Source: Halarsenatibacter silvermanii
GTDB taxonomy: Bacteria; Bacillota; Halanaerobiia; Halanaerobiales; Halarsenatibacteraceae
Direction: 5' to 3'
Length of the DNA stretch: 49,901 nt
Assembly: GCF_900103135.1 (NCBI RefSeq)
Contig: NZ_FNGO01000018.1
Span: forward strand, 1-49,901
Shown: positions 35,911-45,316 of the stretch, piece by piece
How the letters are laid out: every line of letters starts with the position of its first letter
How positions within the stretch are numbered: position 1 is the first letter of the stretch
Translations under genes and position numbers: made by a program
Notes under the pieces: generated by a model
The model's database searches: none
What the model was told of the DNA's origin: nothing
Seen by the model: only the letters and a program-made list of their open reading frames with translations

Positions 35911-35940
35911 GGGCCAGCTTTTAACAGCTGGCCCCTTTCT
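35911..35940. terminator. Bidirectional terminator between the YkvI-like gene and cstA
   Basis: A perfect 9-bp stem GGGCCAGCT (35911-35919) with AGCTGGCCC (35926-35934), a 6-base loop, CTTTCTTTATTT on the plus side and AAAAAAAAAC before it (T run on the minus strand). It serves both convergent genes. Confidence 0.92.
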
Positions 35941-35986
35941 TTATTTACACAGAAAAATATAAGTTCGGCCCAAAACCAGAAACAAA

Positions 35987-37618
35987 TCAGGTCTTATCTT
36001 CCGCCTTCTCGGTTCCAGGACTTAAAAGCCCCATGGCCATCTTGGCCAGAACTATAGCCAGAATGAATAGTATAACTGCCATGATTCCCAGAATGTAATT
36101 AGCATCCAGAAAATTATCGCGGGCTACAAATACCAGGGCTGTTAGAGTGACTGCAAACATGAAGATCATCGGTATTATAACGTGGGTGTTTTTAATACCC
36201 CGTCCTGCAAGCCAGACAGCCAGTGAAAGCAGAGCCAGAGCTGCCAGAAGCTGATTGGCCGAACCGAATATAGGCCAGATGGCATCCCAGGCGCCCGAGA
36301 GACCAAGAGCTGCGGAAAAGAGTACTGTTACGAAAGTTGCGAAGTACATGTTGCCCAGCAGGCCGGTTTTTTGTCCGCTCACTTCATCTTCTTCGGGCAC
36401 GAAATATTCCTGGAAAATAAATCTGGCCAGTCTGGTGGCTGTATCAAGGGTGGTCATGGCGAAAGCAGCCACTGTCAGAGAGCCAAAGATTATTCCTATT
36501 TCGGTGGGAATACCGAAATTACTTAAAAACCCGCCTACACCGTGGGCAAATAACAGGACCGGACCGCCTTCTGCCAGAAGCTCGGAGGCCTGTCCACCGG
36601 TTATGATCGCCGCTGCTATTAAAGCGATAACTGCCAGAAAACCTTCAATAAGCATGGATCCAAAGCCGATCATTTTGGTGTCTTTTTCTTTGTTTAACTG
36701 TTTAGCAGTAGTCCCGGAAGATACGAGCGAGTGAAAGCCAGAAATTGCGCCGCAGGCCACCGTCACAAAAAGAATGGGGAACATAAAACCGAGCTCTGTC
36801 TGGAAGGATGTGTAGCTGGAAATTTCCATGCTGGGTCTGCCGATTAAAATACCTATGAAAGAACCAATAAGAATGCCGTAGAGCAGAAAGGAGTTTAGAT
36901 AATCACGAGGCTGCAGCAGCACCCAGACAGGAGTTACAGAAGCTATAAAAATGTAAGCTACGAAGATCCACATCCAGGTGTTTGCTCCCAGGCTGATAGG
37001 GAAGTTGACTCCAATATATATACAGAATAAAAGCAGTCCAACACCTATCACTGATAGAGCAGGAAGAGAAAGATTGCTTCTCTTTCTGACCAGTCCGAAA
37101 CCCACGGCCAGAATTATAAACAGTACTGAAGCTGTAGCAGCTTCCGGTGTGCTGACAAAGGCACCGGCAGTTACGTTCATAAATGCTGCTATTACCAGCA
37201 CCAGAGTAAGCCAGGCAAAGATACTGAAAAGCTGCTTGCCGGAACGACCGATATTAGCATCTATCACCTGGGCGATGGAGCGGCCTCCATGGCGGACAGA
37301 ACTGAAAATTGAGCCCATATCGTGTACTGCCCCTATAAATATGCTGCCCAGGATTATCCAGGCAAATACCGGCAGCCAGCCAAATGTGGAGGCGGTTACC
37401 GGACCTATGATGGGAGCTGCCCCTGCTATCGAGGCGAAGTGATGTCCCAGGAGAATTGGTTTTTTGGCGGGAACGTAATCGACACCATCTTGTTTCTTAT
37501 GAGCCGGGGTCAGCCTGTCGTTGTCCACGCCCCATTTACGGGCAAGACTTTTGGCATAGGTCATATAGGCCACCAAAAAACTGGCAAGAGCGACCAGAAT
37601 TAGGACTGATGAGTTCAA
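35987..37618 (-). CDS. cstA: Carbon starvation protein A family transporter
   Basis: A 543-residue polytopic membrane protein with about fourteen hydrophobic segments. CstA hallmarks are 'GHHFASIAGAAPIIGPVTA' near the N-terminus, 'GAVHDMGSIFSSVRHGGRSI', 'ACGAISGFHSLVSSGTTAKQLNKE' and 'FGSANQLLAALALL'. Relatives take up pyruvate or peptides during carbon limitation; this is the shorter form without the long C-terminal extension of E. coli CstA. The start is a TTG with AGAGGGGGT 8-16 bases upstream. It has its own promoter and faces the YkvI-like gene. Confidence 0.9.
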   Translation of the reverse strand: MNSSVLILVALASFLVAYMTYAKSLARKWGVDNDRLTPAHKKQDGVDYVPAKKPILLGHHFASIAGAAPIIGPVTASTFGWLPVFAWIILGSIFIGAVHDMGSIFSSVRHGGRSIAQVIDANIGRSGKQLFSIFAWLTLVLVIAAFMNVTAGAFVSTPEAATASVLFIILAVGFGLVRKRSNLSLPALSVIGVGLLLFCIYIGVNFPISLGANTWMWIFVAYIFIASVTPVWVLLQPRDYLNSFLLYGILIGSFIGILIGRPSMEISSYTSFQTELGFMFPILFVTVACGAISGFHSLVSSGTTAKQLNKEKDTKMIGFGSMLIEGFLAVIALIAAAIITGGQASELLAEGGPVLLFAHGVGGFLSNFGIPTEIGIIFGSLTVAAFAMTTLDTATRLARFIFQEYFVPEEDEVSGQKTGLLGNMYFATFVTVLFSAALGLSGAWDAIWPIFGSANQLLAALALLSLAVWLAGRGIKNTHVIIPMIFMFAVTLTALVFVARDNFLDANYILGIMAVILFILAIVLAKMAMGLLSPGTEKAEDKT

Positions 37619-37636
37619 AATACTTACCCCCTCTAG

Positions 37637-37656
37637 GTAATTAATAGTAATTAATT
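37637..37656 (-). repeat. Tandem 9-10-bp repeat in the cstA leader
   Basis: GTAATTAATA is followed directly by GTAATTAATT (plus-strand reading), between the cstA promoter and its ribosome site. It could be a protein-binding site or an AT-rich coincidence. Confidence 0.4.
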
Positions 37657-37695
37657 AAAGGAGCCAATATAAATTCAAATAAAACCCTACGTGTC

Positions 37696-37724
37696 ATTAT
37701 ATACCAATCAGCTTTAAAATTCAA
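37696..37724 (-). promoter_or_regulatory. Promoter of cstA
   Basis: On the minus strand TTGAAT (37724-37719) and TATAAT (37701-37696) are 17 bp apart. The leader is about 75 bases. Confidence 0.75.
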
Positions 37725-37846
37725 GAAACAAAATTCTTCTTATGAACAATTTTCAAAAATAACCAAAATCAGCTGCAGGAGGAGAAACTTCATCAGGCGT
37801 AGAATTATCAAATGAGACCGAATAAATTTACGGGAGGAATTAATTT

Positions 37847-37867
37847 ATGAGGGGATCAAAATGCTAA
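37847..37867 (+). CDS. Possible six-residue upstream leader ORF before the DUF3786 gene
   Basis: An ATG at 37847 with a strong GGGAGGA site about 10 bases upstream encodes MRGSKC and stops at 37865-37867, overlapping the DUF3786 start at 37861. The AGGGGA inside it is also the ribosome site of DUF3786. It may couple translation, or be chance. Confidence 0.3.
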   Translation: MRGSKC

Positions 37868-38502
37868 TTTATAATGAAGGAGAAGATGAAAGTTATAAAC
37901 CGGCTCTGCAGAGGGCCAAGAAAGAGTTTGCAAACAGCGAACCTGAAGAAATAGCAGAAAGAACAGGGCTGGAATACGAAAAAAATAAACAGAGATTTAT
38001 CATTAATTCTTTTGATCAGCCCTACTCGGTTTACTATCCCGGCGGTGATATCGATGATTCCCAGGCTGAAATCCCTGTAAATCGCGGTATGGAGATAATA
38101 TTTTTGCACTATCTGCTCAATGGCAATGACTGTCCCCCCAGCGGCAAATTGATGACGATGAAAGAGCTGCCTGATGGAGCTCCTTATGCCGGTCCCTTTC
38201 ACAGGCAGGCCATAAAACCTCTGAAAGAAATTATGGGAGAGGATCCCTCAGCTCTAAAAAAAGCTGCTGTTGAGCTCGGAGCAGAATTCATGGATAGAGC
38301 AGATCTCAGTTTTGAACTCTTTCCGCTCCCTCGTGTACCTATTATTTATCTGCTCTGGCAGGGAGATGAAGAAGTTACAGGTGGCGCCAATCTGGTTTTC
38401 GATTCCTCCATAATTATCAAGCTGCATACGGAGGATATTGCTGTAATCGGAGAATATACCACCAGCTTACTTCTGAAAAAAGCCGAGGGAAATATGGTTT
38501 GA
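37861..38502 (+). CDS. DUF3786 domain protein
   Basis: A 213-residue soluble protein resembling the DUF3786 family. Recognisable stretches are 'YSVYYPGGDI', 'ILHYLLN'-like 'IIFLHYLLNGNDCPPSGKLMTM', 'RVPIIYLLWQGDEE' and 'SIIIKLHTEDIAVIGEYTTSLL'. The family occurs in anaerobes and its function is unknown. The gene stands between cstA (divergent) and clpB, and its last bases overlap the -35 box and CtsR-like operator of clpB. The start ATG follows GAGGGGATC. No signal peptide or membrane segment is seen. Confidence 0.75.
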   Translation: MLIYNEGEDESYKPALQRAKKEFANSEPEEIAERTGLEYEKNKQRFIINSFDQPYSVYYPGGDIDDSQAEIPVNRGMEIIFLHYLLNGNDCPPSGKLMTMKELPDGAPYAGPFHRQAIKPLKEIMGEDPSALKKAAVELGAEFMDRADLSFELFPLPRVPIIYLLWQGDEEVTGGANLVFDSSIIIKLHTEDIAVIGEYTTSLLLKKAEGNMV

Positions 38503-38527
38503 CTTTCTTTGACCTTTATTGTAAAAT
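38498..38527 (+). promoter_or_regulatory. clpB promoter with a perfect CtsR-like operator
   Basis: The minus strand of 38498-38514 reads GGTCAAAGAAAGTCAAA, matching the CtsR heptad direct repeat (RGTCAAA-NAN-RGTCAAA) at every defined position. It covers the -35 box TTGACT (38499-38504); the -10 box is TAAAAT (38522-38527), spacer 17 bp. Repression by CtsR, released on heat or proteotoxic stress, is inferred. The operator overlaps the end of the DUF3786 gene. Confidence 0.85.
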
Positions 38528-38586
38528 TGGAGGTGAGGATAATCGTTAAAAAATCCATTTAGTTTATGTTGCGAGGTGATAGCATT

Positions 38587-41199
38587 ATGAAAATGGATGA
38601 CTTCACCCATAGAGTCCAGCAGCTGCTTTCGGAAGCTCAGCAGGTGGCTATGGATAATAACAATCAGGAGATTCATCCTGCTCATCTTTTCAACGCCATG
38701 CTTCAGGAGAGAGACGGAGTGATTGAACCGATCCTGAAAGAACTGCAGGTAGACCTTGAGGAGCTGCGCAAAGGATGTCAGGATTCAATATCCAGCCTGC
38801 CCCGGATTTATGATGGCAGCAGCGGCAGGGTCTATATGTCGGGAGAGATGAATCAGGTTATGTATCAGGCCAGGCAGGAATCTCAGCAGCTTGAGGATGA
38901 TTATATCTCCTCCGAACATCTGCTGCTGGGCCTGATCGGAACGGATAATCAGGTTGCTGAAATGTTTGACGGCAGAAATATTTCTCGACAGGATATTTTA
39001 GAGATAATAGAGGAGCTCAGAGCTGGAGCCAGCGCTGATAGTCCTGGCGCTGAAGATCAATACCAGGTACTAGACCAATACACCATCGATCTGACCGAAA
39101 TGGCCCAAGCGGGCGATCTTGATCCGGTAATAGGTCGGGATGAAAGAATCAGAAGAGTGATGCAGGTGCTTTCCAGACGGCGCAAAAATAATCCCGTATT
39201 GATTGGGGAGCCAGGTGTCGGGAAAACAGCTATAGCTGAAGGGCTGGCTCAGCGCATAGTCACGGGCGATGTGCCCGAGGTGCTGAAAAACAAAAAGATC
39301 ATCCAGCTCGATATGGGGTCTTTGATAGCTGGAGCAAAATATCGCGGTGAATTTGAAGATCGGTTGAAATCGGTCTTAAAGGAGATAAAATCTGCCCGGG
39401 GTAAAATAATAGTCTTTATAGATGAAATTCATACCATCGTGGGAGCGGGGGCCAGCGAAGGAGCTGTCGATGCTTCCAATCTCATGAAACCGGCTCTGGC
39501 CAGGGGAGAAATACAATGTGTAGGCGCCACTACTCTGGACGAGTACCGCGAGCATATTGAGCAGGATGCCGCTCTGGAGAGAAGACTGCAGCCTGTAAAA
39601 ATTTCAGAACCCTCGATTCCAGACACCATTTCTATTCTGAGAGGCCTCAAAGAAAAGTATGAGATCCATCATGGAGTCAGAATCAAAGACAGCGCTCTGG
39701 AGGCTGCTGCCAAACTCTCTGACCGTTATCTCACAGAGAGATTTCAACCTGACAAAGCCATTGATCTGGTTGATGAAGCTTCCGCCAAGGTAAAGATAGA
39801 TATAGATTCGATGCCGCTGGAAATTGATGAACTCAATCGGCGGCTTAGACGCCTGGAAACTGAAAGAGAGATGCTAAAAAATGAAGAGGATATCGAAGAG
39901 GTCAAGGATGAGCTGGCTGAGCTGGATGAGGAGATTGAAGAGTTGAAAGCAAAAAGAGATCCGCTCCTTGAAAACTGGAATCAGGAAAAGAAGCTGGTTG
40001 AGAAAAGAAAGGAGCTCAAGGAAGAAATAGACAGAATTGAACATGAAGCTGAAAAGGCTGAAAGAGAGGCTGAATACGAAAAGGCTGCCCGGCTTCGTTA
40101 CGGCAGGCTCAACGAATTGGAAGATGAACTGGAAAAAATGTCTCAACAGATTGATGAACAGTCAGATAATCGCGAAATGATCAGAGAAGAGGTTACTAGA
40201 GAGGATATTGCTGAAATAGTGGCTTCCTGGACGGATATTCCCGTGCAAAAATTGCTGCAGTCAGAAAAAGAAAAATTAATCAGAATGGAAGAGGAAATTT
40301 CCAGCAGAGTTGTAGGGCAGAATGAAGCCATTAGTGCTGTCAGCAATTCAATCAGACGATCACGAACGGGTCTGCAGTCGCGCGAGAGTCCTCTGGGCAC
40401 ATTCATGTTCATGGGGCCTACCGGTGTAGGCAAAACTGAACTGGCCAAAACCCTGGCGGCCCAGCTTTTCGACGATGAGAAAAATATGATCAGGTTCGAT
40501 ATGTCCGAGTATATGGAGAGGCATTCGGTTGCCAAACTTATAGGCTCTCCTCCCGGCTATGTCGGTTACGATGAGGGGGGACAGCTTACCGAGCAGGTCA
40601 GGCGCCAGCCCTATTCAGTTATTCTGCTGGATGAGATTGAAAAAGCTCACCCTGATGTATTCAACATTCTGCTGCAGATTTTCGATGATGGTATATTGAC
40701 TGATAGCCAGGGGAAAGAGGTTGATTTTCGCAACACCATCATAATCATGACTTCCAATGTGGGTTCGCAGTATATTCAGGACCTTCAGGAAGAAGAAGAG
40801 ATCGAAGAAAGAGTCAATGAAGCTCTCAAACAGCAGTTCCGCCCTGAATTTCTTAATAGAATTGATGATAAAATCATCTTCCATAATCTCACCAAAAAGC
40901 ATCTCCGTAAGATAGTCGATATCAAAATAAATGAGCTGGCTGAACAGGTGGCAGAAGAGCAGGAGCTCGAGCTTCAAATAGCAGACAGGGCTCGCGATAT
41001 GCTGGCAGAGCTGGGATATGACCCAGCATATGGCGCCCGTCCTCTTGAGAGAGTAATTCAAAGCGAAATAAAGGATAAACTGGCCTTGAAGCTGCTTGAA
41101 AGAGATGCAGATGCAGCCAGGAAGGTCAATATAGATTACTCGGAAACAGAAAAGGAGTTCACAATAACAATTAACCAGGATGAAAATTCAGCAGCTTAA
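38587..41199 (+). CDS. clpB: ATP-dependent chaperone ClpB
   Basis: An 870-residue disaggregase that rescues aggregated proteins together with DnaK. In order: Clp-N repeats (1-150), AAA-1 with Walker A 'GEPGVGKT' (207-214) and '[10 protein letters not shown]', the long coiled-coil middle domain (about 400-530), and AAA-2 with Walker A 'GPTGVGKT' (610-617) and '[12 protein letters not shown]'. The middle domain marks ClpB, not ClpC or ClpA. I use the ATG at 38587 with GAGGTGAT 8-15 bases upstream; an in-frame ATG at 38566 lies before that site. It has its own CtsR-type promoter. Confidence 0.97.
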   Translation: MKMDDFTHRVQQLLSEAQQVAMDNNNQEIHPAHLFNAMLQERDGVIEPILKELQVDLEELRKGCQDSISSLPRIYDGSSGRVYMSGEMNQVMYQARQESQQLEDDYISSEHLLLGLIGTDNQVAEMFDGRNISRQDILEIIEELRAGASADSPGAEDQYQVLDQYTIDLTEMAQAGDLDPVIGRDERIRRVMQVLSRRRKNNPVLIGEPGVGKTAIAEGLAQRIVTGDVPEVLKNKKIIQLDMGSLIAGAKYRGEFEDRLKSVLKEIKSARGKIIVFIDEIHTIVGAGASEGAVDASNLMKPALARGEIQCVGATTLDEYREHIEQDAALERRLQPVKISEPSIPDTISILRGLKEKYEIHHGVRIKDSALEAAAKLSDRYLTERFQPDKAIDLVDEASAKVKIDIDSMPLEIDELNRRLRRLETEREMLKNEEDIEEVKDELAELDEEIEELKAKRDPLLENWNQEKKLVEKRKELKEEIDRIEHEAEKAEREAEYEKAARLRYGRLNELEDELEKMSQQIDEQSDNREMIREEVTREDIAEIVASWTDIPVQKLLQSEKEKLIRMEEEISSRVVGQNEAISAVSNSIRRSRTGLQSRESPLGTFMFMGPTGVGKTELAKTLAAQLFDDEKNMIRFDMSEYMERHSVAKLIGSPPGYVGYDEGGQLTEQVRRQPYSVILLDEIEKAHPDVFNILLQIFDDGILTDSQGKEVDFRNTIIIMTSNVGSQYIQDLQEEEEIEERVNEALKQQFRPEFLNRIDDKIIFHNLTKKHLRKIVDIKINELAEQVAEEQELELQIADRARDMLAELGYDPAYGARPLERVIQSEIKDKLALKLLERDADAARKVNIDYSETEKEFTITINQDENSAA

Positions 41200-41219
41200 T
41201 CTTAACTAAATTTTGGGAT

Positions 41220-41993
41220 TTATTTTTGAAACTTAGAGGTTTGTTTTTCCACAAGAAACTCCCAGTATTTTTTAGGCATCAGACTCTGCTGGAGCTCAAG
41301 GTTTTTGCGTTCTTCAATAGCTATAGCGTCGAAAAAGCTCCGCCAGAGCTGCTGGTAATTCTGTTCGCCGGCAGCATAATCATCGCGATCGGGAGTTGGT
41401 ATGCTGCTGCTGTCCAAAAGCTCCCATTTACCCTGTGAAAAGGCGGCAGCTATGTCTCTGCTCCGATCATGTATAATTCCGCTTTCTGTAGACAATCTGT
41501 CGGCAAAATGAGGGGCTATCAGGCCGGTTATGTTATAATCCGGTCGAAAGGGCCCATAAAAAGAATTACTATCCATCTCACGAAATCTCAATAGCCCTTT
41601 AAATCTATGTGCTTCACTCCTCACTTTGCCGGCAGCTTTTTTTACTTTTTTTACACTTTCGTCTTCCCAGTTATCTCTGATATTATCTTCCAGAACAAAA
41701 CTCAGCCGCAAATAATCATAAATACATAATTCTATGTTTTGCAGTTCGGACAGATAAGCATGATAAATTTCATCGTAGCATTTTTTGGGCAGTTCTTCTC
41801 TGATGCCCTGCTGGACTCTTTCAGCTATCTCTTCGTCGGAGGATATTTCGATCTCTTCTGCAAAGAGAGAGGGCTGGTATTCTTTTTTTCTGATAATTCT
41901 GGAGGGCTTTTCATCACTGTGAAATGCTCGATAAAGGCAGGTTAAAAACCCGGAAAAGGAACCATCATAGATATAACTGTACAGAAAAATCAC
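41220..41993 (-). CDS. DUF4130 family protein, partner of the adjacent radical SAM protein
   Basis: About 257 residues, of the family that always accompanies the radical-SAM protein encoded next to it (TIGR03915-like; named a probable DNA metabolism protein). Near the N-terminus is 'SYIYDGSFSGFLTCLYRAF'; the C-terminal part has 'FYGPFRPDYNITGLIAPHFADRL' and 'WELLDSS', typical of DUF4130. Function not established; a DNA repair or modification role is suggested by family association. The start is odd: in-frame TTG (41999) and GTG (41993) fall in or before the GGAGGTG ribosome site, and the codon at usual spacing is CTG (41984). It follows the radical SAM gene by about 20 bases. Confidence 0.8.
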   Translation of the reverse strand: MIFLYSYIYDGSFSGFLTCLYRAFHSDEKPSRIIRKKEYQPSLFAEEIEISSDEEIAERVQQGIREELPKKCYDEIYHAYLSELQNIELCIYDYLRLSFVLEDNIRDNWEDESVKKVKKAAGKVRSEAHRFKGLLRFREMDSNSFYGPFRPDYNITGLIAPHFADRLSTESGIIHDRSRDIAAAFSQGKWELLDSSSIPTPDRDDYAAGEQNYQQLWRSFFDAIAIEERKNLELQQSLMPKKYWEFLVEKQTSKFQK

Positions 41994-42019
41994 CTCCAAT
42001 TATTTAATTCTGGCTGCCG

Positions 42020-43267
42020 TCATTTTTCAAATAATGAGAGTTGTTCTGGAGAATTACTTTTGACTGCTCCATTCAATCTCTTTTCTATCAGTTCTTTTTT
42101 GAAGGGGATGCCTGCATAATATTTACCGCGGCAGGTTATAAAATATTTTGCCCTTTTGATCACAGGACCTATATCCCTGAGCTGCTGAAAACTCACAGCA
42201 CCCTGGCGGCGAGCAGCAATTATACGACGGGCAGATTTGGGGCCGATGCCGGGAACTCGAATTAGCTCTCCATAATCAGCCTTATTTATTTCCAGAGGGA
42301 ATTTATCGATGTTTTTTAAGGCCCAGCTGCATTTAGGATCCAGGCGGCGGTCGAGGTTAGGGTTGTCTTTATTCAGCAGTTCGCCGGCGGAAAAATTATA
42401 GCGTCGGATCAACCAATCGGCCTGATAAAGCCTGTGCTCGCGAAGAAGAGGAGGCTCTTCGATTTTTTTCAACCTGTCATTCTGGCTGACAGGCATATAG
42501 GCCGAGTAATAAACCCTTTTCAGATTCATATTGTCATATAAACTTTCGGACAGCCTGATGATTTCGAAATCAGGCTCATCAGTGGCTCCAACTATAAGCT
42601 GTGTGCTCTGGCCGGCCGGAACGAAACCGGGAGCGCTGCTGTATTTTTTTCTCTCTTCCCGGTTTTTTTCAATATCGTTTCCGATATCTTTCATAGAAGA
42701 AAGAATTTCATCCTCGTTCTTATCCGGGGCCAGCAGATTGAAGCTTTCGCGGGAAGGCAGTTCAATATTCAGACTGATTCTATCCGCTAGCAGCCCTGCT
42801 TTTTCTATCAGGCGATAATCAGCTCCGGGTATGGCTTTGAGGTGAATATATCCTCCAAAATTGTAATCTTCTCTGAGTATTTTAACCGCCTGACAGATTT
42901 GAGCCATGGTGTAATCGGGACTTTTTTCGATAGCAGAACTGAGGAATAATCCCTCAATATAATTGCGCTTGTAAAAATTGATGGTAAGTTCTGCAAGCTC
43001 GTCAGGAGTCAATGAAATTCGAGGACGATCGTTGCTGCTTCTATTCACACAATATACGCAGTCATAGATACAGCGATTTGTGTATAGTATTTTGAGTAGA
43101 GATATGCAGCGGCCGTCTTCCGACCAGCTGTGACATATACCGCTGCTTTGTGCGCTGCCGAGCCTATCCTTTCCCGAATTTTTATTACGGGAGCTGCCGC
43201 TGGAAGAACAGGAGGCATCGTATTTTGCTGACCGGGTTAATATTTTGAGCTTTTCTTTTATATCCAT
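42020..43267 (-). CDS. Radical SAM protein, putative DNA modification/repair
   Basis: A 415-residue radical SAM enzyme (TIGR03916-like). The 4Fe-4S cysteines are C66, C70 and C73 in 'CIYDCVYC'. A C-terminal helix-hairpin-helix motif ('LIRVPGIGPKSARRIIAARR', residues 336-354) suggests DNA contact. Families of this pair occur beside uracil-DNA-glycosylase-like genes; none is seen here. The chemistry is unknown. GAGGAG lies about 13 bases upstream of the ATG. It is transcribed with the DUF4130 gene downstream and is divergent from the MFS transporter. Confidence 0.85.
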   Translation of the reverse strand: MDIKEKLKILTRSAKYDASCSSSGSSRNKNSGKDRLGSAQSSGICHSWSEDGRCISLLKILYTNRCIYDCVYCVNRSSNDRPRISLTPDELAELTINFYKRNYIEGLFLSSAIEKSPDYTMAQICQAVKILREDYNFGGYIHLKAIPGADYRLIEKAGLLADRISLNIELPSRESFNLLAPDKNEDEILSSMKDIGNDIEKNREERKKYSSAPGFVPAGQSTQLIVGATDEPDFEIIRLSESLYDNMNLKRVYYSAYMPVSQNDRLKKIEEPPLLREHRLYQADWLIRRYNFSAGELLNKDNPNLDRRLDPKCSWALKNIDKFPLEINKADYGELIRVPGIGPKSARRIIAARRQGAVSFQQLRDIGPVIKRAKYFITCRGKYYAGIPFKKELIEKRLNGAVKSNSPEQLSLFEK

Positions 43268-43360
43268 ATTTTAACAGCTCCTCGCAGATTATTAGCAGAG
43301 GTCTATATTAATTTTATCATACACCTGTTTGCTTATCAAAATTTCTGGTGAGATGGAAAA

Positions 43361-44677
43361 TTGCAAAAAATTTTTGGCGGGAAATTTAATGGTATTCGGG
43401 AGGATGATATTATCTCAGAAGTAAAACTCAAAAAATACAGATGGATAATTTATCTGCTGCTGAGCTTTTCGTTTTTAATCGCATTTTTTCATCGCTATGC
43501 CATCGGGGTTGTCTCAAATCTCCTGGCCGGAGATTTGAATTTGACAGCTACTCAGCTGGGCATGCTATCATCACTATATTTTTATGCATATGGCATTTTA
43601 CAGGTGCCGGTGGGAATCGGAACCGACAAATTTGGAGTCAGAAAGTTAACAACTGGTGGCATGATTTCCATCGGTCTGGGCAGCCTGCTCTTTGCTCTTG
43701 CCCGGGGAGCTCTTACCATATATGCAGGTAGATTGCTGATAGGAATAGGGTCTGCAGTGTTTTTTATTTCCACCATAAAAACTATTTCTGTCTGGTTTCC
43801 TCCAGAAGAGTACACAAAATTGCTGGGCTGGACTTCTCTGATCGGCAATCTGGGAGCTCTGCTGGCAGCCGCTCCTTTTTCTCTGCTTTTATCCCTTCTG
43901 GACTGGCGCAGTTCATATTTTTTATTTGCCGGCATTTCTGCCCTCATGGCTTTCTTTATCTGGTATTATGTACGCGATAATCCCCGGCAGCTTGGTCTTG
44001 AGCCCGAATATGCTGTTGAAGAAGAGGAGAGAAACCTGAAAAGAATTATAATAGATATGAAAAAAATTATTAGAAGCAGTCAATTCTGGCAGTACTTTTT
44101 TATAGCCATGGTGATCCTGGGAAGCTTTATGAGTTTATCAGGTATGTGGCTGGTTCCCTATCTCACCCATATTTATGAATTCAGCCGAAATTTTGCAGCG
44201 GCACTGGTTATGGTTATAACAGGCGGCATGCTGATAGGATCAGCTTTTTTAGGAAGAGTAGAAGATCGAATGGAAAGCAGAGTCAGGATGATCAGGACGG
44301 CTGTCATAATAAATATTCTTGCCTGGATATATATTGTCATAATAGAACAGGGAAATCCGTCTTTCTTGATTCTGATGATTATTCTATTTATTCTGGGGGG
44401 AGTAGGAGTTTTTCCCATGACTTCATTTGCCAATATCAAAAAAATGTTTCCCCGGCTAAAAGGCAGCGCTACCGGCCTGATGAATATTTCGCCTTTTCTG
44501 GGCACAATTATATTTAACACCCTCATAGGCTGGAGGCTGGATACTACCTGGCAGGGAGAATTTATAGAAGATTCGCGCTTATATACTCTCCAGGGTTATC
44601 AGCAGGGATTTATTATCATCCTGATGTTTTTGATTTTAGCTCTGGCAGCCAGCCTGAGGCTCAAGAAAATAAAATAG
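43361..44677 (+). CDS. Major facilitator superfamily transporter
   Basis: A 438-residue membrane protein with twelve hydrophobic segments in two groups of six and a charged central loop (about residues 215-235). The MFS motif between helices 2 and 3 is 'GIGTDKFGVRKL' (pattern GxxxDRxGRR). Substrate cannot be assigned; it resembles the organic anion/nitrate-type group. The start is a TTG with GGTGAGATGG close upstream; no ATG fits better. It is divergent from the radical SAM gene and ends 32 bases before the hsp20 promoter. Confidence 0.85.
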   Translation: MQKIFGGKFNGIREDDIISEVKLKKYRWIIYLLLSFSFLIAFFHRYAIGVVSNLLAGDLNLTATQLGMLSSLYFYAYGILQVPVGIGTDKFGVRKLTTGGMISIGLGSLLFALARGALTIYAGRLLIGIGSAVFFISTIKTISVWFPPEEYTKLLGWTSLIGNLGALLAAAPFSLLLSLLDWRSSYFLFAGISALMAFFIWYYVRDNPRQLGLEPEYAVEEEERNLKRIIIDMKKIIRSSQFWQYFFIAMVILGSFMSLSGMWLVPYLTHIYEFSRNFAAALVMVITGGMLIGSAFLGRVEDRMESRVRMIRTAVIINILAWIYIVIIEQGNPSFLILMIILFILGGVGVFPMTSFANIKKMFPRLKGSATGLMNISPFLGTIIFNTLIGWRLDTTWQGEFIEDSRLYTLQGYQQGFIIILMFLILALAASLRLKKIK

Positions 44678-44709
44678 TATTAATAATATTATGAATTAAA
44701 TTTCCGGTC

Positions 44710-44737
44710 TTGACATTCTTTGACCTTCTGGTATAAT
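44710..44737 (+). promoter_or_regulatory. hsp20 promoter with a near-consensus CtsR-like operator
   Basis: TTGACA (44710-44715) and TATAAT (44732-44737) with a 16-bp spacer. The minus strand of 44710-44725 reads GGTCAAAGAATGTCAA, followed by G, differing at two positions from the CtsR double heptad. It overlaps the -35 box exactly as at clpB. No CIRCE (HrcA) element is present. Confidence 0.78.
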
Positions 44738-44807
44738 TATGAGTGAAGAAAGGTCAGAGATAGTAAAAGTAGTAGATATAAATTATCACAACAAGGAGGT
44801 GTTCGAT

Positions 44808-45242
44808 ATGTTTGATCTCGTTCCTTTTGGAAGCAGAAGCAGAAAAAATCGGCGAAGTTCCAGTCCAGCTGAGAGGTTTATGGACGATTTCATGAGTGAT
44901 ACCATGGATATGTTCCGAAGCAGCTTCAAAACTGATGTAATAGAAAAAGATGATGAATTTGTAATTGAAGCCGAACTGCCCGGTATGGAAAGAGATGATA
45001 TAGAGATCGAACTTCAGGATGACGTGCTCATCATAAGAGCTGAGCAGGAAGCTGAAGAAGAGAAAAAGGAAGAGGATTATATCAGAAGAGAGAGGAGAAC
45101 TGGAAGATTCCAGCGTTCTTTCCAGATAGATAATATAGAGGAGGATGAAATAACCGCGGAATTTGAAAACGGAGTTCTTACTGTCTGCCTGCCCAAGGAA
45201 GAGCCGGTAGAAACTGAGAGACGCACAATTGACATTGAATAA
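44808..45242 (+). CDS. Small heat shock protein (Hsp20/alpha-crystallin)
   Basis: A 144-residue ATP-independent holdase chaperone. The alpha-crystallin domain spans about residues 45-135 with 'FVIEAELPGMERDDIEIEL', 'RRTGRFQRSFQI' and the C-terminal signature 'AEFENGVLTVCLPK'. I chose the ATG at 44808 with AAGGAGGT 8-15 bases upstream; an in-frame ATG at 44739 lies at the -10 region and cannot be the start of the main transcript. It is monocistronic, with a CtsR-like promoter and a strong terminator. Confidence 0.93.
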   Translation: MFDLVPFGSRSRKNRRSSSPAERFMDDFMSDTMDMFRSSFKTDVIEKDDEFVIEAELPGMERDDIEIELQDDVLIIRAEQEAEEEKKEEDYIRRERRTGRFQRSFQIDNIEEDEITAEFENGVLTVCLPKEEPVETERRTIDIE

Positions 45243-45257
45243 TCAGGTGGACTAAGG

Positions 45258-45310
45258 CTCCCGTCTCAGCCCCTTTTTCAGGCTGAGTCACGGGAGAATT
45301 TTGTTTTTAC
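45258..45310. terminator. Terminator after hsp20 (bidirectional)
   Basis: A nested stem: CTCCCGT (45258-45264) pairs with ACGGGAG (45290-45296), and CTCAGCC pairs with GGCTGAG inside it. AATTTTGTTTTT follows. It also faces the convergent CMD-family gene. Confidence 0.88.
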
Positions 45311-45316
45311 AGCCAT

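Noticed and set aside
36255-37442. Plus-strand frames opposite cstA
   Set aside because: Shadows of the transporter gene; the minus-strand protein has clear CstA motifs.
44678-44807. CIRCE (HrcA) element upstream of hsp20
   Set aside because: No TTAGCACTC-N9-GAGTGCTAA or near match; the site fits CtsR instead.
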